The notes beneath the pieces are model-generated. The model saw nothing but the letters and a program-made list of their open reading frames with translations, was not told the DNA's origin and searched no databases. From contig CANRNV010000004.1 in the NCBI GenBank assembly GCA_947632125.1, positions 1 through 55,437 on the forward strand: DNA of 55,437 nucleotides, given 5' to 3'. Positions within the stretch are counted from its first letter, which is position 1. Every line of letters starts with the position of its first letter. A program made the position numbers and the translations under genes. The stretch comes from an uncultured Clostridia bacterium. GTDB lineage: Bacteria; Bacillota; Clostridia; Christensenellales; Pumilibacteraceae. Shown piece after piece: positions 53,601-55,437 of the stretch.

Positions 53601-53710
53601 AACTGAACTTTGAGGAAACGAGAAGCCATATCGCCCTGCTTTGCGACAAGAGCCTGAAAGGTATTCTTTTTGGCAACATCGACTGATAATTTTTTAAGTA
53701 TTTCAGCCAT
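47648..53710 (-). CDS. Phage tail/receptor-binding protein, DGR target
   Basis: The 2020-residue protein ends in the variable repeat. Order of parts: a BppU-like baseplate N-terminal domain (about 1-130; FQALVAKQGDMASRFLKVQL); a long alanine-rich coiled coil (135-240); a Gly linker (268-275); two or three Ig-like domains (275-560); a LamG/concanavalin-like domain (570-760); a CotH-kinase-like region (about 840-1190; VQGTSSAGYARKNYKIKL, LPYDMDTAIGINNEG); a leucine-rich-repeat-like part (1300-1435); InlB/flg_new-type repeats (1535-1740); and a C-terminal DUF6273 / lectin-like domain (1750-2020) with WWWERSAYGNHLN and GVAPAFKV. The DGR would vary about 13 surface residues at the tip. It is preceded by a DUF1617-like gene with a 1-bp gap. 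Confidence 0.9.
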   Translation of the reverse strand: MAEILKKLSVDVAKKNTFQALVAKQGDMASRFLKVQLMNEGEPVTVDTSSSVTISARRSDEQSKTFLGTANGDGTVTVPLTQWMLAIDGEMSCSISVVDTEGRKLSTTSFKVNVEFSEYDDGDISEDENYDILVQLLTEVRQTQSDAEKATSAANQAAKDANTAKDAANKAVEDYNASKQAVEQAIASINDLNMTAAEDAAKAEKAQNDAESAAARAEAAADQMQEQVDNINAQLALKGDNLFFNEEDGKLYLTSDGEIIGDGVVVATSGGGGGGSSNNAVLSLQSTTGWLSKTIAENSSCVLTGTWSSLEDDMPTGNGILTVKVAGIVKRTQDIPQGNFSVDVTEYLTPGSNSIKLNVTDTYGNSRTISFTITVVALSLTSTFNANTAYSGAIPFTYIPKGSVSKLVHFLIDGSEEATETVLVSGRQQTYTIPAQTHGSHTFEVYFTAMVDGEDVESNHLYYDLICTEQDNNTPIIACAFDRDTIDQYETVNIPYTVYNPASFTANITLAVNGQETAHLTVGRTEQVWAYRAETSGLVTLTITCGETVKTITATVIETSIDVEAETADLDLFLSSIGRNNSESNPASWTFNDIACSFAGYNWSNDGWQLDEKGITVHRVSGDARLTIPLKIFQNDFRTTGKTIEIEFATRNVLNYDAVIMQCFVGNKGFQLTAQKALLKSEQAEISTQYKENEHIRLTFVVEKSAENRLIYIYLNGIMCGATQYPVNDDFAQNTPVDITVGSNECTIDLYTIRVYNNDLTRYQVLDNWIADTQDIVEKMARFDRNNVYDAYGSIVIDHLPKDLPYLILQANRLPEYKGNKVTVSGSYTDSTNEDNSFEFTDAQADVQGTSSAGYARKNYKIKLSNGITQKSVHSDKYKLRPDSIPTGTFTFKADVASSEGANNVELVRLYNAICPYKTPPQEENPNIRQGIDGLPIVIFHNDGQQTTFLGKYNFNNDKGTPEVYGFTDGDESWEVLNNTSERVLFKSADFEGEDWKNDFEARYPEDNKNTANLAAFAAWVASTDQTAATNGSLPEAKTYEGVKYENDTPEYRLAKFKAELKDHAELDSAIFYYLFTELFLMVDSRAKNAFPSKFGSDKICWLPYDMDTAIGINNEGALAFGYELEDIDKVNEADVFNGQQSVFWINLRQAFDPEIRSMYQTLRSDNKLSYDIVEKAFEEHQAVWAEAIWNEDAYYKYLQPLIENGSGIYLSMLQGSKSEQRKWWLYNRFRYIDSKYNAGDALSDFITLRGYAKGNITIEPYADIYASVKFGSYLQQARALRGKSYEITCPLTNVNDTEIYIYSASQLKSVGDLSALKVGLADFSMATKLQDLKLGDSSPEYSNGNLLSLTLGNNVLLKTLDVRNCPNLGTGEQQTVDVSGCTNLEEVYLDGTAIKGIDIPNGGILKKLHLPATVTNLTLLNQTALTEFEMPSYGNITTLRLENVSAAVNSLEIVKQIGAGSRVRLIGVNWNFKNTKALMEVFNALATMRGLDEAGQNTETAQVTGTVNITSVTYSEFEELKATYPDIKFTYTDMYFKVEYRDYNNDLLYTAEVIKGGDAVDPVELGYIEAPSRDDTEDTKFAYAGWGNLPTNIQANTTLIAQYDKTYAVFFYNNTELLYTDWVASGGNAVYVGEDPTKEQTQQYTFTFNGWSSTNGGSASSSILNNITTPKTVYAAFANVLRQYTVRFYNGDKLLETLSVNYGATAVCTKQPTSEDPDEVFVRWEPSNENIQGDTDCYAVFVNPYALERRTWAEIAQISEEGTAANYFSIGDCKKVTLTGTVGTVEFDNQELYAYIIGFDHNSGYEGKGIHFGTFKDKLLNGESLCLVDSHYNSSSTSGDKWFNMNHSSNTNSGGWQGCDMRYDILGSVHEKNAQTAAATTATDPVDGTLMAALPADLRAVMKPMTKYSDNHGGGYNTASYVTYTTDYLPLLSEYEIFGSRSYANSTEQQYQEQYAYYAAGNTKIKKRFSNGTVGSSAWWWERSAYGNHLNYFCGVDNDGYANYGNAYYSRGVAPAFKV
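47662..47770 (-). repeat. DGR variable repeat (VR)
   Basis: The 109-bp 3' end of the tail gene, encoding residues about 1981-2016. It aligns without gaps to the template repeat. Eighteen positions differ; 16 are adenines in the template (for example AAT to TAT, GGT or CGT; AAC to GAC, GGC, CAC or TAC) and two are not (a T to G and a C to T). GGCGTGGCTCCGG at its 3' end is the initiation-of-mutagenic-homing type boundary. Confidence 0.95.
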
Positions 53711-53711
53711 A

Positions 53712-54095
53712 TTACTCCTCCTTAATAAAGTCTTTTAGAATTTCCATATCGAGTACGGAAAGAGGGAGAGGGGCTAACTCGTCCACGGTGAACGAAGTGT
53801 CGGGTACGTCTACTTCGAGACCGTTGAGTTCGGTCATGGCGTTCCGAAAAGCCTCCTGCTTATCTTCCTGTATAAGCAACTGCTCGTTCTCGTCCGTCAT
53901 AAACTTTCCGTCTGCATCTTTCTTCCCGTATTCGTTGGCGATTTCTCGGATTTTCTCGGTAAAGAAATTTTCCTCGGATTCCACCTCACGCACGAACTTG
54001 TAAACCTTGTAGGCAAGTTTCGCGGGCAGTTTCACTCGCACCATAGGCTCGAAAACCTTTTTGATTTGCGAGATCTGCTGTAATTTTAGTTTCAT
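53712..54095 (-). CDS. DUF1617-like phage structural protein
   Basis: The 127-residue, highly charged, helical product starts MKLKLQQISQIKKVFEPMVR and resembles the DUF1617 family found beside tail genes of Firmicutes phages. It has no membrane segment. The ATG overlaps the stop of the S74 tail gene by four bases and the stop is one base from the next start, so it is made together with two tail proteins and may be a tail chaperone or baseplate part; the function is unproven. Confidence 0.7.
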   Translation of the reverse strand: MKLKLQQISQIKKVFEPMVRVKLPAKLAYKVYKFVREVESEENFFTEKIREIANEYGKKDADGKFMTDENEQLLIQEDKQEAFRNAMTELNGLEVDVPDTSFTVDELAPLPLSVLDMEILKDFIKEE

Positions 54096-55437
54096 GTTTG
54101 TCCTCCTGCTTTTAAGTTTTTAACTTCTTGCTTTAACCTTTGGATCTCGTAGATACAAAGGGCAATCAATTCTTCATATCGAATACCACACCCGATATTG
54201 TCTTTCTCGTCTTTCCACTCGCAGTACGCCGCCATTTCCGTTGTCGTGAGACCGGCAGAGAGAATGGCATCTTTCAAGTCCTGCGCTATCAAGCCGAGGT
54301 GCGTTCTGCCGCTCGTGTTCTCTTTGTATTTGAACGTGACCGGGAGCAGCTTGTCAAAAATGTCTCCGTAAACTTCGGGTATCGAGACAATATCCTGCTT
54401 CATCTCCCGATCACTCAAAATTTGAGGACTTGTTCCGAAGTATTCGTTTTTGAAGTAGTACGTTCCCGAGCCGAGATCATCTTCATCTGGCGACCACGGA
54501 ACTATACTGCCTCGTGTGGTGATAATTTTTGTATAAGGAGCCGCCGAGATGGAGAAGTAGTAAGTCTGCCTGTTTTTATCGGATACCGTAGTATCAAATG
54601 TGGCATAGCTTATGCCCCAAAAGGCGTTAGTGTCGCGTGATGCGCTGCTCGATCCTGCCGGGATAGTGAAGCTCCAAGTCGTGTCGCCACCCCAAATACA
54701 CGCATAATGCACCGTGAACGATTTTGCTTCGGGCAAAACGGTTTCGTTTCCGCCGCTATTGTAGATGCGACACCATAAGATGCGCCCATTCCACGATAAA
54801 ACCGCATGGTAGCTCGCAGCTCCTGCCCCGAAGCCGAAGTAAATGCCTGTCTCGTTACTTATATCGGACGGAGCCAAAAGTCTGCCTACGCGCAACGTAG
54901 TAGCCGAGAATTGATCTGTTACGGACAAGTTCTCGACATTGAGCGTTTGAAACGTAGCGTTTGCAGAAACGATTTTGTCACCGACCATCGTGGCGGTTGC
55001 CGTGAATGAGGTATGGTCGCTATTCCACGATCCTACGCCGATAGCAGGATAATACTGCCCGTTTGTTTGGAGTTTACCCATTATGATACTGTCGCTGTAA
55101 AATGCGTTTGCACCTATGGTAAAACCGCCGATAGTTCCCGTGGAGCCGGTTATATCGCCCGTTACTTTCAAGCCCGAGGAAGTCACTTCCATAACGGTAT
55201 TATTGCTTGATTTCAGTACAAAGCCGCTTGTTGTCAAACTCCACGAAAAGGATCTTGCATTTCCTCCTGTTTCGCTGACTTTCGCGGAGATTTCCTCGGA
55301 AGTCTGCTTCAAAATCGACTCTTTGGTACTCTCGATAACCCCGTTCAGATCCGTAACGGCTTCGCTGACTTTCGCGGAGATTTCCTCGGAAGTCTGCTTC
55401 AAAATCGACTCTTTGGTACTCTCGATAACCCCGTTCA
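54092..55437 (-). CDS. Phage tail fibre/spike with S74 auto-processing chaperone (N-terminus outside window)
   Basis: The frame runs off the right edge, so the start is missing; at least 448 residues are present. The N-terminal visible part has a repeated helical segment (KQTSEEISAKVSE and ESTKESIL, twice), then beta-rich sequence. The C-terminus is an intramolecular chaperone domain of peptidase family S74: LSDREMKQDI supplies the catalytic Ser and Lys, followed by GDIFDKLLPVTFKYKE, HLGLIAQDL and IQRLKQEVKNL. Such domains trimerise the fibre and then cut themselves off. The stop overlaps the next gene (ATGA). Confidence 0.85.
   Translation of the reverse strand, partial: NGVIESTKESILKQTSEEISAKVSEAVTDLNGVIESTKESILKQTSEEISAKVSETGGNARSFSWSLTTSGFVLKSSNNTVMEVTSSGLKVTGDITGSTGTIGGFTIGANAFYSDSIIMGKLQTNGQYYPAIGVGSWNSDHTSFTATATMVGDKIVSANATFQTLNVENLSVTDQFSATTLRVGRLLAPSDISNETGIYFGFGAGAASYHAVLSWNGRILWCRIYNSGGNETVLPEAKSFTVHYACIWGGDTTWSFTIPAGSSSASRDTNAFWGISYATFDTTVSDKNRQTYYFSISAAPYTKIITTRGSIVPWSPDEDDLGSGTYYFKNEYFGTSPQILSDREMKQDIVSIPEVYGDIFDKLLPVTFKYKENTSGRTHLGLIAQDLKDAILSAGLTTTEMAAYCEWKDEKDNIGCGIRYEELIALCIYEIQRLKQEVKNLKAGGQT

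Larger units (their letters stand above)
44055..55437 (-). mobile_element. Prophage late region adjoining ssrA (right edge outside the window)
   Basis: From the tmRNA 3' end onward every gene is on the minus strand in phage late order: S74 tail protein, DUF1617-like protein, baseplate/receptor protein, DGR, small proteins, holin-like proteins. ssrA 3' ends are frequent phage attachment sites. Integrase, endolysin and the second attachment site are not in the window, so the exact borders are not defined. Confidence 0.85.

Overview
The window reads as a chromosome segment of a low-to-mid GC Gram-positive bacterium of the class Clostridia (Bacillota), probably an uncultured gut lineage. Evidence: a spoVG homologue, two DegV/FakB-type proteins, an ECF transporter module (ecfA1-ecfA2-ecfT) followed by truA, strong Shine-Dalgarno sites, many XRE/RHH regulators, Listeria-Bacteroides (InlB-type) repeats in surface proteins and a tmRNA with an ALALAA-ending tag. 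No species can be named from the sequence alone.

Layout. 1-1530: gene-free and packed with interspersed hairpin repeats, leading into gyrB-gyrA (1531-5961). 5962-6910: more repeats, then a 5.7-kb gene for a giant prepilin-like protein (6911-12586). 12587-13319: hairpins and five exact-length 87-bp tandem units. 13308-16321 (minus strand): small unknown membrane proteins and two XRE regulators, one cut short. 16506-24299: degV, spoVG (minus), murC, a PfkB-like gene lacking its catalytic Asp, then a four-gene operon degV-AOS-SDR-gpsA that looks like lipid metabolism. 24300-24785: repeats. 24780-28930 (minus): a FlK-like thioesterase, then parA - araC - a VanZ-like protein with an Ig-rich insert. 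29088-33704: ecfA1-ecfA2-ecfT-truA-MATE, tightly overlapped. 33740-36165: a promoter, a long self-pairing RNA and a UUCG-loop terminator, then a collagen-like lipoprotein. 36271-38258 (minus): DUF3737 and a PatB-type aminotransferase, translationally coupled. 38377-38606: a 23-bp minisatellite before an AAA/DUF4143 ATPase. 40032-41153 (minus): SPFH protein plus a small Arc-like protein. 41318-43506: guaA and a RelBE-type pair. 43688-44054: ssrA (tmRNA).

44055-55437 is the late end of a prophage lying against the 3' end of ssrA, all on the minus strand: an S74-chaperone tail protein (cut by the window edge), a DUF1617-like protein, a 2020-residue tail/receptor protein, avd, a template repeat, a reverse transcriptase, small proteins and holins. 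This is a complete diversity-generating retroelement (DGR). The 109-bp template (46982-47090) and variable repeat (47662-47770) differ at 18 positions, 16 of them at template adenines, and the perfect GAAA-loop hairpin expected just after the variable repeat is present. The system would diversify the C-terminal DUF6273/lectin-like domain of a tail protein that also carries a CotH-kinase-like region.

Other points of interest: families of hairpin repeats in which stems change by compensation while an ACTTGT loop is kept; tandem double hairpins placed just after stop codons; repeat-derived C-termini; two genes whose promoters predict leaderless transcripts; and a candidate structured RNA at 33776-33999.
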